DNA of 64,000 bases from Eremophila alpestris peregrina (Eukaryota > Chordata > Aves > Passeriformes > Alaudidae): positions 14,575,847-14,639,846 of the forward strand of contig WMCF01000012.1 of assembly GCA_009792885.1 (NCBI GenBank), read 5' to 3'. The notes under the pieces are model-generated. The model was not told the DNA's origin. It saw nothing but the letters and a program-made list of their open reading frames with translations, and made no database searches. The position numbers and the translations under genes are program-made. Every line of letters begins with the position of its first letter. The stretch's first letter is position 1. Positions 13,611-26,900 of the stretch are shown here, piece after piece.

Positions 13611-16600
13611 GCCAGGTTATGCCCTGTTTATTTCTGCAAGACTTTAATTCATTCCTGTATTGAGAGGAAAAATTGCAAGGCTTTAATGCTCTGTGAAAAT
13701 GGGCAGTTGATTTGCCTAACAAAGTCATGTGTGCTTTACCAATTAATATTGTTGCATCACTGCTTGCATAATGCTGATTAAATATTTGGACTGTGTATTA
13801 TGGAGATCTTAGGAAGCTGTAGACTGTGCCCTAGCACTCTTTACCTGCTATGACTGTTTCTCACTGTCTGTGAAAGACTCCAGTGTTTTCCAGAGTTGAT
13901 GTCTAGCACATGTAAGTCAGCCTGATCAGTAGCCAAGACTAAACATTTTTCATGAAGAGTGAGCAGGAGCTCAGCCTCCCAGCTGGCAGCTTAAACCACT
14001 GCTGCAGGAAACACAGTTCTGTGCTGAAATGGAGTAGGTGAGGACAAGCAGTCTGGTGACAGTTAAAAAAACCATGGGATGCTTTGAATTTCCTGCCAGC
14101 TGTGCCCAGATTTTGTCTACTTCATGGTAAGATAGGCATGTGCCAAGCGAAGCAGTGGGATGGTAGGGATCATTGGTTTTGCTGAATATAGAAGCTACAC
14201 AGATGAAACAAATGTGTTAATGGGTGTAGTTTAGCTAAGATGGACCATGACCCATAAACACACTCCAGATTAAGAAGCTAACTAGGTGGATACCTGGTCT
14301 GTGTTATTTTTCCTCTCTTTTTCCACTCCATACATTGTCATATTGTTCTTGTGCCACTCATCTGCCCTTAAGTACAGCAACAAAATATAAAGCTGCAATT
14401 CTGTCTACCTAGAGGAAGCAGCTTTCTTTGAAAGCCTCATAAAAATTGCTTTGGAGACATGAGAGAGGTGTGGAAGTTTGAATTAATATGTCATTTTGTA
14501 TTGTACACTCTTTAAAACACAAGCCCTATATTTATGCACTATAATAATGCTTGATAGGTCAGAAGCTGGCAACTGGTAACATTGCAGATGAGAAAATCAG
14601 TGCTGCTGTGCACTTTTCTAAGAAAGAAACCTGAGAACTACAGAAATTTTTTATGGGTTTGGACCACTTTTGCCACTCTCTCAGAATTTCCTTATCCCCA
14701 CCCAGCTGAATAAGCTGCTTACTTTAAAGAAATAGGCAACTACCAAATTTTTTGGAAGTCTGAGAAATATAGCACACATGTCTTCTTTCTCTGTGGCAGT
14801 GCAGTGTAGGGCAGGGCTCCCACTACTGATGCGTGGTGAACGGTAAGAAATGTGGGTCTGAATCCAGATCCCTTTGCACAAAAGCAAAAATCTTGTGGGC
14901 ATTTTACTGCCCACAGGTTCACTATAGAGACTGACGAAATCATGGTACTGTTGTCATCAGAAGTAGAGATATAAGAATAGATTCTCTGCTCCTTTCCTGT
15001 ACTGCAAAAAAAGCAGAGATTGGCATGTGTTCCAGCTAACACAGCCATCTTTTTAATACCAATTTCTTCCTTTTCTCATACTGGTGTCCTGCTGGGGATG
15101 GAGAGAGTTGAAAAAAGCACACAGTGTTCTGACTGTCTTGAGCTCTCTGTCAGCTTTTGAGCTTCTGCCAGCTTCTCTTTGTCAGCTCCCAAAGCCTCTC
15201 TGAACTTCAGAGGTGCTGGGGTTGTGACCAGCTTTCTGACAACTAAAACTTCACAGAGAGCCAGCCTCCTGAAGTGTGTGTTTGGTAAACAGGCGAGACT
15301 TCAGTAATAAATTTAAATGCATGAAATTAATTCTGTTATCATGGATGCTTTGCAGTGTCTCTGCCATCAGCCCACTTCTGTCACGGGAATACATAACATT
15401 GGCTTCAATTTTTGTCTGCCATAGGTCATACCTTCCTTACCTGTCATGGTGTGGGTGCCTCTAGACAGGACTTCCTTTACAGTGCTACAGCATGGGGCAG
15501 TACTACACTAGCACTTCCTCAGCAGTTCCTTCCCTGCCCTCACCCTGTTTTATGTCGCCAGAGGACAGCCTGCCGTGTAATGCAGCAGCATTGCAGCAGA
15601 GACTGCAGTAGCTCCTGTCAGTGCAGAAGCTTGTGGCATACTTTCATATGGTGCACTAGCGCTGAATGCAAATGACTTCCCCTCTGTTGCCGGAGCTGCA
15701 GAAATTCTGCAGTAGAGTCCTTGGTAGCAGTTAGAAAGCAAAAGGCTACATGAGATTGAAGAAATGATTGTTCCAGCCACCCTCTTCCCTCCCCTTTAAA
15801 TACTCTAGCTGAAGATGAAAAATAAAAAAAGGGATGGAATCTAAATGAAAAGATTAAGAACATGGGACAGGTTCACATTGCATGTTCCTTACCATGTAAC
15901 AGTGCTGGAGGTTGGGATGCTGACCTTTATGTAGCCTTCTTGATGAGAAATAGTTCAGATGAGATACTGCTTTTGCTCCTCACTGGCATGACTGGAGAGC
16001 CTAACTCTCACAAAGAGTTTCATTCATGGTTTGACAGGCTTTAGCAATGGCTTGTCTTTCACACTGACAGTTCCTGCGCCTTGCGTATGTCACATGTACA
16101 GCCAATTTCCCTGGCTTTCTGACCTGCCTTCAGACTGTTAGTAGAACTCACAAACAGGGCTATGGGCCCTACTACTAGCAGCTGTGAGGACTAGCGAGGC
16201 CAAGCTATTGTATATATATAAAGGGTATTTAGAAGAAGCTTTGTGAGAGAAGAAGGCAAGCCTTTTAGAGTCCAGTCATAGCCTTCCCTGGTTGAGTTTC
16301 CAAAATTCAGTTTACTTCCTGGTCTTTGAATAGCACTTTATTGTTCACACTCTGAATCCAACAGCAGAGTCAAGGGAACTTTTAAGGGTGAATAAAGCTA
16401 GACAGCCTGTGGCTAGTTTGGTGTTGTGGTGGAACAGGCCAGCAAACAAAGATTTCTAGCAGGAAGAAAGTGATTTCAGTGCCATCAGGGGAGAGAGTAT
16501 ATTATTCCCTGATTAAATATATCTACTGAGTGACAGAAGGGAAAAAAGAAAAGATAATCTCAGACTTGTCTGGCAGATGCTTACATAAAATACATCATGA

Positions 16601-19182
16601 ACATTTGTTCGATATGCTGCTGATGGCAAGCAATAGCAGGTGCAAATTAATGCTAACCATTTTCCTATGTGCTTTGCAAGTGCATTTCTTCATTTTGCCA
16701 TGGAGAAATCAAAGCCTCAAATCAGAGTCTCAGTGAAAACAGGAAGTAAAAAATTAAGTTCTCTGGAGGTTCTTATATCGGTAGGATTTCTTTTTACTTT
16801 TGTCTTTCACACTGTATTCATGACCTGTTACAGCTTCTGTGATAGCAGTAGTGCCACTGTGCTCCTCAGTTCAGTATGGGAAGGACCTTCTGGTGCTGAG
16901 CTCCAGCTGGCATGGTGGCCTGCCATTGTGGCTGTACAGCTGAAGAAGAGAAATTTACTGATGAAATGTAAATGCACATTACTATAACTTAAAGGCATGT
17001 TAAATGTGGACCCTATTTTCATTTTACTACTGAAGTGGCTTTTCTAGATTCTCATGTTGTGTTCTATTGACAGACTCTATTTTGTACAAGTTGTTTACAT
17101 ATTTAAAAGGAAAATAGAATAAAATTCAAATAATTTTAAATGCAACATTGAGTGTGATAAGGTTTCCTTGTGAAATCTGTTGTGTTTAATGGAAGTTTGC
17201 TCAATTTCACTAACAAATGACTACAGTGTGAATGTAAGGCTTATCTCACACTTTTGGCTTCCTGCAAGATTTATCACATTTGTTGAGTTTCCTGAAGCTC
17301 TCCAAAACAAATAATGTTGGATCATTTGGCTTGTAAATGAGGACTACCCTTATCTAGATAGTACTGGAAAAATTGAGTAAGGTTGCTCTATGTCAGCTGA
17401 AATAATTTTCAGTACATGATAAAGTGCTGTGAATCAACACTGATGTTTTCTACAGCCTCTTAATCTTTCTCAGATAAGGTATCTCCATAGTAATCTGGAA
17501 AAGTCCTTTTTTAATTCTATATTTTAATGCCAATTGAAAAAGGAAAAGCCTAAAATGCATCTAATTTACATGTGCTGTTGTGGTGGGTTTTTCTTACAGT
17601 TCCTATTCTAATTTATCTGGATAAGCAGAAGAGCTCCTCTCTTGCTGACTGTTGTTGCTGAGAATGTAATTTGCTCCAAGATGTTTCATAATCTACAGAG
17701 AACCAGGGTCATGATCATAAAGCTAAATTGCAGGTGTCACATGTTTTCTGTGGTAACAGATTTTGATACCATAAATGCCAAACAGTGCAGGATCAGCCAG
17801 ACACAAAAATTAGCCTGCAAGTGGCAGTTTTTTTCTTACTCTAGTGTGTGGAGTGACAGAATAAATAAATTAAAAACACTAGTCTTGGTTAGAGACTCTG
17901 CTTTTTTAAAAATAAAAATGTTCCTTCTCAAATGTTTTCTCCTGAAAAGCCTGCAATGTTGGAAAACCTTCACCATATATACACAGATTTCTTCCCATTA
18001 AAATGTGTACTTCTCAATACTTTAGCAAGTCAGCTATGTGTTTGAAAAGCTCACAAAGCATCACAGCATTTTAGAACCTATTTGAAAATTTTTAACAAAC
18101 CTGAAGATAATTCTTCAAGTCACTGTCCTTCCGTATTGTGACAGAAAAAAACTTGAAATGGGAAAAACAGCATGGAAGAACCGTAGAAACCTGTGGAAGG
18201 AATACTGAGTAATCAGGAATGAGAAATCAGTGGGGTGACTTCAATTTAATGAGCATGAACTACAGAGAGCAGTATTGATTGTGATTTTGTAAGCGTCATT
18301 CATTACTCTTTCCCATACCTTTCATATTAATAAAAATTTTCTTTCTACCAACCTGTCACTGTGTGGTAATTTGATAGGACTGTGCTGTCAACAGCCTTCC
18401 TTTGAGGAATAGAAAATTGTGCCTTGGGTATGTATTTGGAGTTAGGAATGCATGCAATAAGGAGACTGTTACTTTTCAGTCTTACTGTGGTATGACCACT
18501 TTGCAAAAGGGCATTCAATTGGCATCATAGGGAAAGGCAGTGTATTGTGTTGGTAATCTATTTAAAGCTGTTCTTCTCCTCCTCCATAGAAACAAAGCTG
18601 CTGTCTACGCTTGCTGCCAAACTAGTATGTCATTAAATTAATCAAGCTGCAAACTCAGGTGACTGCTAGTAGAATTTAATGCGGGTCTTACTGCATCTTC
18701 AAGTTTGGGTAGTGTCATATCATACTCTTCAGGATTGTCTGGTTGTTTGTCCTGTGAGTTTTTCAGAACTCTGGTACAATGCAGGGTCCTGGAATAGCTA
18801 ATGTGTAATGCATGTTTGATTTATAGTATTATTTTGTCAGAGACACATCTTTAGAGGACTGCTATATAAGATACTGAGTAAGTGATTATCACTGATTCCA
18901 TAAAAGGTTACTGGAATTTTCAAGGTATTCATAGTGACTGCACAAGCATTCTTTTGTCCTTTGACTTGCTGCATCATAACACAGCAATACACAAAAAAAA
19001 AATAAAGGTTATTTGCACAGATGTATGAAAAATGGAATAAATGGCTTCACATCTGTGACTTAACAAGTTTTGTTGTTTCCCATGAAATCCATCTACCAAA
19101 TTTCATTCCTGTTACTATGGCTTATGTTCCAGCTCCTGTCAACATTTACCAAAATCTGTGTTCTTAATATTAACTGCCAGGT

Positions 19183-19214
19183 AAAAAAAAAAAAAAGTGG
19201 TTTTTTTTTTTTTT
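19183..19214. repeat. A14-GTGG-T14 perfect palindrome
   Basis: Fourteen adenines at 19183-19196 are followed by GTGG and fourteen thymines at 19201-19214. The two runs are exactly complementary and could fold into a hairpin with a four-base loop. It lies in intron 1 with no adjacent mobile element that I can recognise. Confidence 0.85.
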
Positions 19215-20214
19215 CCTATGTATAAGAATCATGCTAATTTTTTTGTTCCTACTGAAACCATTTTGACCAGCAGATGTCAAATTCATATTCTGTCTGGGTG
19301 GAAACAGGATCTTTATGAAATTGGAATTTACTTTTAGGAACTATATAGCATTGGTTTTCAATCAAATAAAGTATGAAGATACCAACAGTAAAACATGACA
19401 TTATTAGGGACAGCAGAAGTCTGGATATTCTTGATTCATAAAAAATGTTTTCAGGATATCCCCTCCTTCCTTAAAAAGCCTAATTTTAAATCTGATTTGT
19501 AAAGCAAAAATCAAAATGTTGATGCCTTGAAATGATGTGGCCGGGAAGACTTTTGGGTAGCTCTAGCTGTTAGCTGATAATTTTCCTGAGAGCTTCTGAA
19601 ATCTTTGGCTTGAGAGCAGATCCTGAGCTGATGGATGCTGGCATGGCTTCATGACCTGTGATAATCAAATCTGACAATCTTCGATACTAATGGAGTGGTG
19701 GCCTAAGTGAAATGCTTTAACAGTTGATTTGGAGGATGAAGATAAACAGACTGAAAAATATCTCTAAATTTAATCAGCGCTTCTCCATGTCATAGATGTG
19801 GGCCCTATTCCAAATGCCTTTCTCAGGCCCACCTGACCAGTTTTGATTTTGGCCTTGAAAAAGGAGTGTGATACCCTCTTTTGAGCAGATTGTCCCCTTC
19901 TGCCCCAGGGGCAAGAACTCTTGAGGGTTTAATTTTTTTAATCCTTAAATCTGAATTCTTAATTTGAGTTCTCATCTCTGACTGCTTGAGTGACTGTGAT
20001 CTTCAAGAAAAAAAAAACAATCAAAAGCTAACTGTTCTTAAATTTTTAAGTGGCATTTTGGTTTAGCTGGTTTTGTCCTGAGGTCTGTTAGTGCTTCTCC
20101 AAACCAGAGGTTTGTTTAGATAATGGAAGTGAACACAGTTCCTTGAGGGCCTATGATGTAACCATCCTGAGAGAAGAGACTCCTAGCCCCAGAAGGCCTG
20201 AAGACTTTACAGCT

Positions 20215-20238
20215 TCTCTCTCTCTCTCTCTCTCTCTC
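20215..20238. repeat. (TC)12 microsatellite
   Basis: Twelve uninterrupted TC dinucleotides in intron 1. Confidence 0.95.
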
Positions 20239-22252
20239 CTTTGACTCACCCCTGTTTGCAACAATACTTGTCACAGAGCTTTACATTTTTTGCTTAGCAC
20301 ATATTTTTTTTAGCCACCTTAAGTGAATGACTCTTGATGGTAAGAGCCTAATATTAACAAGGTGAACAAAAGCTGAAAGCAAGTTTAGAAGAGAGGGGTG
20401 ACCTGCCTTTTTGACTATGCAGCGACCACTCCAGAAAACTGTTGATCTGTGCTTTTAAGTGTCATACATTCCTCAGCTAGAGTAGTGATGGATGTCAAAG
20501 AAAGGAGCAATTGCTATGTTTTATAGATGTTAATTAGGATGTTTAGGATATCTCTGGGAATAAGAAGACACATCTTTGCAAATCCTCATCAACCATGAAA
20601 ATATTTCAAAATGATGAAATGTAGAGCTACAGCCAGAAAGGGCTGGGAGATTAATTACTTCTGAGTACTTTGTAGCCTTAGAGTTGAACTGTAGATATTA
20701 AAAATCTATTTTAAATATTTAAATGTTAGCATATTAGCATACTGTTATTTTCAGGGATGTGAAATCTTTATGGTAGAAAGCTCCTGTGCAGATTTAGCCA
20801 TATTATCTCTAGTAGAATATCCATTTGCAGGAGATTCATTCATTAAATTAAAAATGAATAAAAATTGTTAGAACACAGAAACTATCCCTTGTCCACTACT
20901 CCCAACAGTGCTGTGTTTGATTCTTTTGGAGCATTTCATTTATCTCTGTGGGGTACAAGTTTGGTAACACAGACCACACAAATCCATTTATATCCAGATT
21001 ATTGATAAGAGGGTGTCTGTGTGGTTTTGCCATCTCTTTTTTACAGGAAAGACAGGATAAATACAGTTCCTTGTTTTCTTAGTATTGTTGTTTCATTAGT
21101 GCACCATTTTGGCTACTAATTTGTGAGATGCTGACAGAAAACAAACAGAGCTGATAGCTATTTCCTATTGCACATATAATTACAGCCTGCATTAGTAAGT
21201 GCTTGGCCATGATGCATTTGCAGCTTTGTTGTAGTGAACTGAAGTGAATTTAAAATCATACAGATGTCTGGATTTTACTAATTACATGTGAGTGACTGTG
21301 GGTATCCTTCCTCTGTATACTAAAAAAATAGTATAGAGGACTTAACCTCAGCAGTTAAAACCAAGAGGGGAAAAGTGATTTTTTTTTTCTTTCTTCTTGT
21401 TTATTATTGGAATCACTTCACTGAAATCAGTAGTTAATAACTTACATGGTGATTAATTTCTTATGACAAGTATCATCCCAGCGAAAGAATAATACATTCA
21501 GTGATGATATACACCTGTTTTATTTGAGACTAAAAGACTTTATGACTGACAATGCAGTTGTTAAAATCTGTTTTGAATGGTGCTGCATAACAATTACTAT
21601 TCAAGTCTGTTATTGTCAATATTACTGACAGTAAGGGCAACATTGTTCAATGCATTACATGCTATCAGGGAAATAAAACAGTAGCGCAATATAATTTTCT
21701 AATTAGTTTTCAAGCTGAGTATTTTATAAAAAACCCAGAGTATTTGCTAAAGTCATACTACCAGGGTTCCCTTTATTTCTTTCTTTCTAGATAAGTGTGT
21801 TGTGTATTTTATAAATAATTTACATAACACTCAAGCTCTTTCATGGTGTGAATATAGGGGGGGTTTTCATCAATCTGTCAAGTTTATACGTAAATTCTTG
21901 ATTTTTATTGATGATCTACTTCAGGTTGAGTCAATATCTGAAAGTTCTCAGGCATGGATGGGTGCCTCTTGCCTTCTGGATGGCTGGAGCCATGCCTTGG
22001 GAGCTTCTTAGTGCTTTGTGCGTAGGTATGGTTCCTCTCCTTGGTCAAAGATTGGGTCTCTGAGGCTTAAGCAGTAATGTATTATTTCTGAGTGTTTAAC
22101 TTCAGAGTGTGTTTGAAACAAGTTTTTCAGAAGGAATAATAAGTCTGACTGTTGTACTGACGTAACAGAAATTAGCATTTCTACAAGGAATTGTTGTAGC
22201 TAGATTTTTCATTTGTTGCTGAATCTGTTCTTTTGGGTTTTTTTAATTGCAG

Positions 22253-22321
22253 AAAGTGAGTGAAAAAGTAGGAGGTGCAGAAGGAACAAAGCTAGATGAT
22301 GATTTCAAAGAAATGGAAAGG
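22253..22321 (+). CDS. SH3GL2: SH3GL2 exon 2 (endophilin-A1 residues 16-38)
   Basis: Endophilin-A1 is a cytosolic N-BAR and SH3 protein of presynaptic terminals. It senses and makes membrane curvature and brings dynamin and synaptojanin to clathrin-coated and fast endocytic sites. This 69-base exon is in phase 0 at both ends and encodes 23 residues starting [11 protein letters not shown] and ending DFKEMER. It is the start of BAR helix 1, just after the amphipathic helix H0 that exon 1 supplies. It is preceded by a T-rich tract and TTGCAG and followed by GTAAGT, a strong donor. The sequence matches SH3GL2 rather than SH3GL3, which has SEKISGAEG here, and ends in R where SH3GL1 has K. The partial gene continues through seven further exons to the stop at 42181-42183. 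Confidence 0.96.
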
Positions 22322-23896
22322 GTAAGTCTAAATACAGCATGTATTCATTATTACCATGCAGTTTTTCTTTGTAGTACAGGAATTTCAAAAGTATTGTCCT
22401 GGAATAACTCAGAAAATTTTTAAATACTCAACTTCTATTCAGCAGGGCTGAGTTTTCCATTTTCTATTTCTTTTTGTTCTCTAACCAAGGGATATGTAAT
22501 GTATGACACTCTACAGTGCAACTGTTTTCTTCAGAAGATGTTAACTGGAAGATGTTAACAAGGATTCAGAACACTGGGGTAAAGTTTAGAGTGGAAAACA
22601 GGGCATTGCAACAGCCAGGTGTGGATCCCACATCATGTTTTTGGGTGGGATGGCTTGGCAGCCCAGGAGGCAGGAGCACTGAAATCTGAGGGAGGAATAG
22701 AGTAAACTTAAGAGTTGCCTCCACACTCCTCACCTGGCCCTTTGTCCACTGCCAGCTTTCCTGCAGACCATGGACATGATCCTTCTGCACGTCCCTGGCC
22801 TTTCTGTTTCCTCGCCCCCACTGTCCTCTGCAGCCTCCCAGCCATTTCTCTGTTCCCTGCCAGGCAGTTCAGCTACTTACTCACCCAGGTCTGGCAGACC
22901 TCTCCTACTTCTCTGTGTGAAGGGTAGAGCAAGACCCGGCAGATGGCAGTGGCAACAGGAAACAGAAGCACAGCATGATGCAACCAGCCTATCTCAGGTG
23001 TTCTTTTTTAAAATAGGAACTTGCCATTATGTGAAAGGAGTTCACTCTGTGGGACACAAGGTACCCTGCAGAGAAATGCAATGTGTCCTCATAAATACAG
23101 AGTATAGGATATTATGGGGATCCCTCAATCTGCCAAAGCAGCATTTTTCTCTGAGACCTAATTCTGAGAGTAAGAATAGTTGCATACTTTGCTGCATTCA
23201 GTCTAGGATGTGGATAGGGACTGCTTCCTAAGAAAGGAAGACTTCTTACTACAAAATAAAGCAGAAGAAAGTAATGTTATTCAGTTCTAAGTTTTCTAAA
23301 ATCCTAAATAGGGGGATCAGCCCAGGAGAAATAAATGGTCAGTGATAGGTAATGCTGATGGGTTTCTTGAAACTGGGAACTGAGTGGTATTTACCCCATT
23401 TTTACCAGATCTTGCTCTGGCAGAAGTAAACAGCCCATTTTATTGTTAGTGGTTGTGAGTGACTTCTGCTTTCCTCTCATTTTGCTGGTTATTAGGGGAT
23501 CAAAGATAGACAGCTTTCCAAAAAGTTGTGACTGTTCTATCAAAAAGTTTTCCCTATTACGGATTATTCCCAGGGTGATATAAAGAATTAGCACTGTATA
23601 ATGATCAAATGTATCAATAACATTGTACAACGTATCAAAGTCCTGACACATTCTGAGGTAGTCTGTACTAATGGCCTTACTTGAGAATGGACCTGCTATA
23701 AACTGAAATGGTGGACTCATTCTTTAGTAGTTTTCTAGGTATTTCCACCATTCTGGTACCAGGGCTTGTCTGAAGTACATAAAAATAAAATTTTAGGGAA
23801 GAGTTAAGAGAATTTATAAGAACAAAGTGAGAGAAAAACTTCTTCCTTTTGTCTAACTTTCATGTTTCTTTTTTTTTAACCCTCTGTCCTCTCTAG
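22322..23896 (+). other. SH3GL2 intron 2
   Basis: A 1.6-kb intron with GTAAGT donor and CTCTAG acceptor. A C-rich stretch near 22710-22930 gives overlapping open frames without a domain signature. No repeat family was recognised. Confidence 0.85.
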
Positions 23897-23969
23897 AAAG
23901 TGGATGTTACCAGCAGGGCAGTTATGGAAATAATGGCAAAGACAATAGAGTATCTTCAGCCAAATCCAG
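23897..23969 (+). CDS. SH3GL2: SH3GL2 exon 3 (residues 39-63, first base of codon 63)
   Basis: This 73-base exon begins [13 protein letters not shown] and ends YLQPNP plus the first G of an alanine codon completed by exon 4. It is the middle of BAR helix 1, leading up to the insert that forms the appendage on the concave side of the dimer. The acceptor is CTCTAG and the donor GTAACC. One visible difference from the mammalian protein as I know it is Ala in MAKTIEY where mammals have Thr, a mild change. Confidence 0.96.
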
Positions 23970-26900
23970 GTAACCTAGTTTCACAGTTTTACAGTTTTGC
24001 AGCACTTTTTGAAAACCCTCCTTCTTAGCAGTATTAAGTCTGACAGATCTCATCCTCACTGGTGCAAATAAGGTTGACACAAAATTGGTGAAATTACCGT
24101 AAAGTAAACAACAGAGATGACTACAGGCCTCTCTGTCAGGGTGTCATGGTGAATGGAGACTGGCTTTGGAAGGCTTGTTTCCCTTTTGAGTCTTCTTTCT
24201 TCAGGTAAGTGTGCAGCAGATGCCCGTGAGTTGGGTGCACTTACATGTAGGAACCAGCATGTCAGCACCATGATATCGGTGATTGAAGAGACAGGGTCCA
24301 TGATTTGCATTCATGAAGCCAATGTTATTGATTACAAAGCTTAATATATACACCTTTTCAGCTATAGCTAAAATTAGCCACAATCACATCTCTTAGTAAC
24401 ATTGCTAAATTGTAGCTTTGCACAGACCTGCACACCATTATCCTTTGCTTCCTCCTTCAGGGCTCTGCCTTGACTTACCAGGGCTTGCAGCCCACCAAAG
24501 TTAGGACGTCTCCTTCTGCAGTGAGTTGAGCAGTGCTCTGAGTCCTGCTCTCTGGCTGTATTCCCACACTGTGAGCATGGGGGACTGCCCTGAGGCTGGT
24601 GATGGCTGTGCCTGCCCAGGGCAGCAGGGCAGAGACTGCAGCCAGCGCCTATCCCTTGGCTCCAGCCTGGAGCTGGAGGTGCTGGGGCAGCTGCCGCCCT
24701 GGCATTGGGCACAGCCCTGGGCACGGGGCAGGTGAGGCCCCCCATCAGCTCACACCTGGGGATCAAGAGAGGCATGGTAGGAGTGTCTACACGAGGCAGC
24801 TCTTTGCTCTATCTTCCCAGTCATTTGCCATGTGAAGGAAAACGACCAGGCAGTCCTTGCAGACCATGGAAAAGCAAAGTTCCAAAGCAATTTCCTTTGT
24901 GGCACAAGAAGAGATACCACTTTTCCTTTGGTCCTCTGGTCCTCTGTTGCAGAAAAGGGATGATGTGAAAGAGCTGTTGATGTCATACTGGAGAAAAGGA
25001 CTGGAGAAAAGCAAGTGTTACCAAACACGTCTAAATTGAACCCTCAGAATAGAATCCAGAGAGTCTTTTCCATAGGGAGATCAAAGAACAGGTTTGATTT
25101 GACTGATGAAGAACTACATGTTCCTCTTTTGCCAAAGGTTTCTCACCCAGAGGGGTGATCTGGACCTGCACTAAACAAGTAAACCATTACATTGAATATT
25201 ACAGAGATTTCTGTAGTGATCTAGGAACCTAGGGGTTTTGATACTACTGTAAGCCAATGCCAGCATCACTGGTAAGGTCAGTGGAGGTAGCTTGTGATGA
25301 ATCACAGAATCACAGAATATATATCACAGAGTTGGAAGAGTCCCTCAAGGATTATTGAGTCCTGGCCCTGCACAGCACCATCCCCAAGAGTCATACCATA
25401 TGCCTGAGAGTGTTGTACAGACACTTCTCAAACTCTGTCAGGCTGGTTCTGGGACCACTTCCCTGAAGGTAAAATTAGGCCTTCTTTATACCATAAGTGT
25501 CTTAGAGTTTTGTGGAACTACAGACCAAATTCACACATTAACACTGAGAAATTTTGTTCCTAATAGCTGGAAATAAATTTGAACAACTGTGAAATGTTTC
25601 AACTCCAATGTGGTGTGCTGAAGGACTACTACTGGTACAGATTAATTGGTGATATTTTTATGCTAGACTGCAGAAGAGTAGATAATATTTTGATGATGCT
25701 GGTAGTGGATTTAAAAAAAAAAAAAAAAAGGAAATAGGAATAGTATTTACAAATTCAAGAACTGCTAGAGAGAAAATAATAATGACCAGAAGACTTTCTA
25801 TGTCAGCAGATGAAACTGTTTACGACTTGAGTCCACAGCTTCATTGCTTATTGTGATGTAGTCTGCAGGAAAAGCAACAGGATTGACAAACATTATGAGG
25901 ATAGTGATGAAATCATTAACTGCTGTCAAACACTGTGTAGACTGAGTAAATAAGCTTTAGCTGTTTAGTGCTTCTCTGACTGCCTTCTTGACACATCTGA
26001 GTGGTTATAATTGCTGTGAATTGTGAAACAGGCTCATGGCAAAAGCAGAGAGCAAAATTTCTGCAGGTAGCTCAGGGTGTAATTTCAGGCATTTCAGGCA
26101 GATGCAAATTTGCAGTGCTGCATGAAAGAACAGTTTCCATAGTCTGGCTACATATCCCTTCATCTGCTTGTGGCACATGCAAGTAGAATCAAAAAGTTAA
26201 CATTGAAATGGCAGGAGGAAGATTCACTTTCGTGCCTATATAATGAAATCATGTTGTTCATTCCACAGGTAAGAGGAAAGGAGGACTAAACCTTTTCAGC
26301 ACTCAGCTGATCTTAGATTGTTTTATGTCAGATGCAAAAGGGCTCCCTATAGTGAGAAGAATTATAATTTATTTTTTTAATGAAATAAAAACTTTTCTCT
26401 TTTAAAATTCTCCCTACAGCTGTATTACCTTTTACGTGGGTCACCAAAAATGCCAGTTTCTACTATTTCCCATTTGCTTTCTCACTTTTACAAAAATTAG
26501 GAATATTATATTGGGAAAGGGGAGGGAACTTAATTTAAAAATAAAACAAAACAAGCCTCAAACAGGAAACAAACCCTTTGACAGCAGTATTTTAAAGAAG
26601 ATTGACAGTTTACCTGGGTTTGGTAGGAGGAAGAGGAGTTTGGATGTAGCACACATTCCTTGATAAATAAGATGTGCCTGGAAAACATTTGGATAACATA
26701 GTACTGTCATACTACAGATCACCTGAGTCTATGGTGTTTGAAAACATCAATAAAAGAAGTACACATTATTGTCTAACTTTTGCTTTCTACTCTTACTTTA
26801 CCTCTTACCAAAATATAGCCACTTAATTTTTTCATATTCCTTCTTATATTTCTTTCTTTAATTTCTCCATTTGTTCCTGATTCAATTCAGCTTGCTGCCT

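Larger units (their letters stand above)
1..22252 (+). other. SH3GL2 intron 1 (3' part), no coding exon
   Basis: This AT-rich stretch precedes the first visible coding exon and ends in a polypyrimidine tract and AG at 22251-22252. Exon 2 opens in phase 0 at the codon expected after residue 15 of endophilin-A1, so exon 1 and the promoter lie to the left of the window. SH3GL2 is known for a very large first intron. The many short open frames here have no recognisable domain and no homology to the gene. Identifiable content is limited to the CR1, LTR-like and simple-repeat entries listed separately. In the stretches 1-1019, 1476-5570, 5801-8461, 8926-11851 and 12660-22252 I see otherwise nothing but unique AT-rich intron sequence. 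Confidence 0.85.
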